A DNA stretch of 33,840 nucleotides from Basidiobolus ranarum. Lineage: Eukaryota; Basidiobolomycota; Basidiobolomycetes; Basidiobolales. The translations under genes and the position numbers were made by a program. Location of the stretch: the NCBI GenBank assembly GCA_040143965.1, contig JASJQH010000069.1, forward strand, positions 1 to 33,840, given 5' to 3'. Under the pieces are notes generated by a model, which made no database searches, was not told where the DNA came from, and saw only the letters and a list, made by a program, of their open reading frames with translations. Shown in pieces: positions 33,197 through 33,840 of this stretch (the stretch's first letter is position 1; each line of letters begins with the position of its first letter).

Positions 33197-33840
33197 TGAA
33201 TTAACCTGCCAAGTGTTGTTCTGTTTAGTCAGAGTTCCAAAATAAACTTAGTGCTCTCGTATCCTGTTTGGGCAACAGGTTTCTAACACGATGGGAATAC
33301 CTAACCTTATAGATTACTTCGTATATGTCTATTGCTCTTACTTGAGCATTATCTTTAGCAGCTTAAATCGCAATAATAAAGTAGATCTTTGACAATATCT
33401 TGCGTTACATGTTTATTAAATAAAACCATATTGTGCAAGGTTTATATAGTACAGTATCAATATACCGCATCGAATGAGCGGTCTACGTGACACTTTGCAA
33501 TCATATATTTATATATATATTATTACTTTTCTTGCTGCCTTCAAAATTCGTAATTTCGCGATATTTCCACTTGACGGATACGTGACATCTCCTTGCCAAT
33601 CATATTGTCTATGATAAGGTTGATCAGAAACAACATTATGCAGAATATTCGCTAAGAACAACAGTTACACGTATTTCGATCTAGTGATGACCTCTGCGGA
33701 GTGACGATTGATCTAGTTCTGATAGGTTGTTCCTTGACGACAAGAGAAACAATGACGACAATGACAATGATGATATTCCGGCTGCTCCAGTTACTTACTA
33801 CCAACATCTCCAAGTGATTTGGCCAAGTAACCTCATTGCC
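33197..33840. other. Right-end region, mostly unexplained
   Basis: This 644-bp AT-rich stretch follows the Spa2 stop codon. It includes an AT-rich simple repeat (about 33505-33525, alternating TA) and, at the very end, a minus-strand open frame listed separately. Nothing else was recognised. Confidence 0.5.
33650..33840 (-). CDS. Possible partial open frame at the right edge
   Basis: A minus-strand frame is open from the window edge to a stop near 33650 (about 63 codons). It contains a hydrophobic stretch (NIIIVIVVIVSLVV) partly coded by a simple GTC/ATT-type repeat. A GTAAGT donor lies inside it near 33798, so only the edge part may be exon. It shows no family similarity I can recognise. 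Chance is quite possible. Confidence 0.2.

Overview
The window looks like nuclear DNA from a fungus, probably an early-diverging (zygomycete- or chytrid-grade) lineage. It is AT-rich and gene-dense, with genes on both strands. Most genes are cut by many introns of roughly 50-75 nt with GT-AG borders. Nhp10-type HMG protein, Spa2, NTE1 with the fungal layout and BUD22 point to a fungus. A convincing U12-type (AT-AC) intron, plus EMC8/9, a SOSS-B-like protein and an importin-11 orthologue, argue against an intron-poor yeast-like genome. The lineage is inference; no rRNA, tRNA or other marker RNA was found.

Layout, left to right: ribosomal protein eS1 (-, cut by the left edge); Nhp10-like HMG-box protein (-); an intronless multi-pass membrane protein of unknown function (-); SOSS-B/NABP-type OB-fold protein (+); EMC8/9 (+); BUD22/SRFBP1 (+); a short PAP2 phosphatase (-); NTE1 lysophospholipase (-); dynactin p150Glued (-); a 1.2 kb spacer with a 23-bp minisatellite; a sphingomyelin-synthase-like PAP2_C protein (-); a 1.1 kb poorly explained stretch; an SR-type RRM plus zinc-knuckle protein (-); an intronless phytochelatin synthase (+); importin-11/Kap120 (+, 22 exons); a 0.9 kb spacer; Spa2-like polarity scaffold (+, 11 exons); and an unexplained right end.

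Most genes are housekeeping and unrelated to one another. Themes recur: ribosome production (eS1, BUD22), lipid metabolism in membranes (PAP2, NTE1, sphingolipid synthase), transport and polarity (p150, importin-11, Spa2), and chromatin/RNA (Nhp10, SOSS-B, SR protein). There is no operon-like logic. Two divergent pairs (membrane protein/SOSS-B and SR protein/phytochelatin synthase) may share promoters, and BUD22 and PAP2 converge with only 66 bp between stop codons.

Exon models were built by hand from reading frame, splice borders and recalled family sequence; for every complete spliced model the exon lengths sum to a multiple of three. The strongest observation is the AT-AC intron of importin-11, which implies that the minor spliceosome is present in this organism. 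Two GC-AG introns were also found. No transposon, viral relic or CRISPR array was seen.
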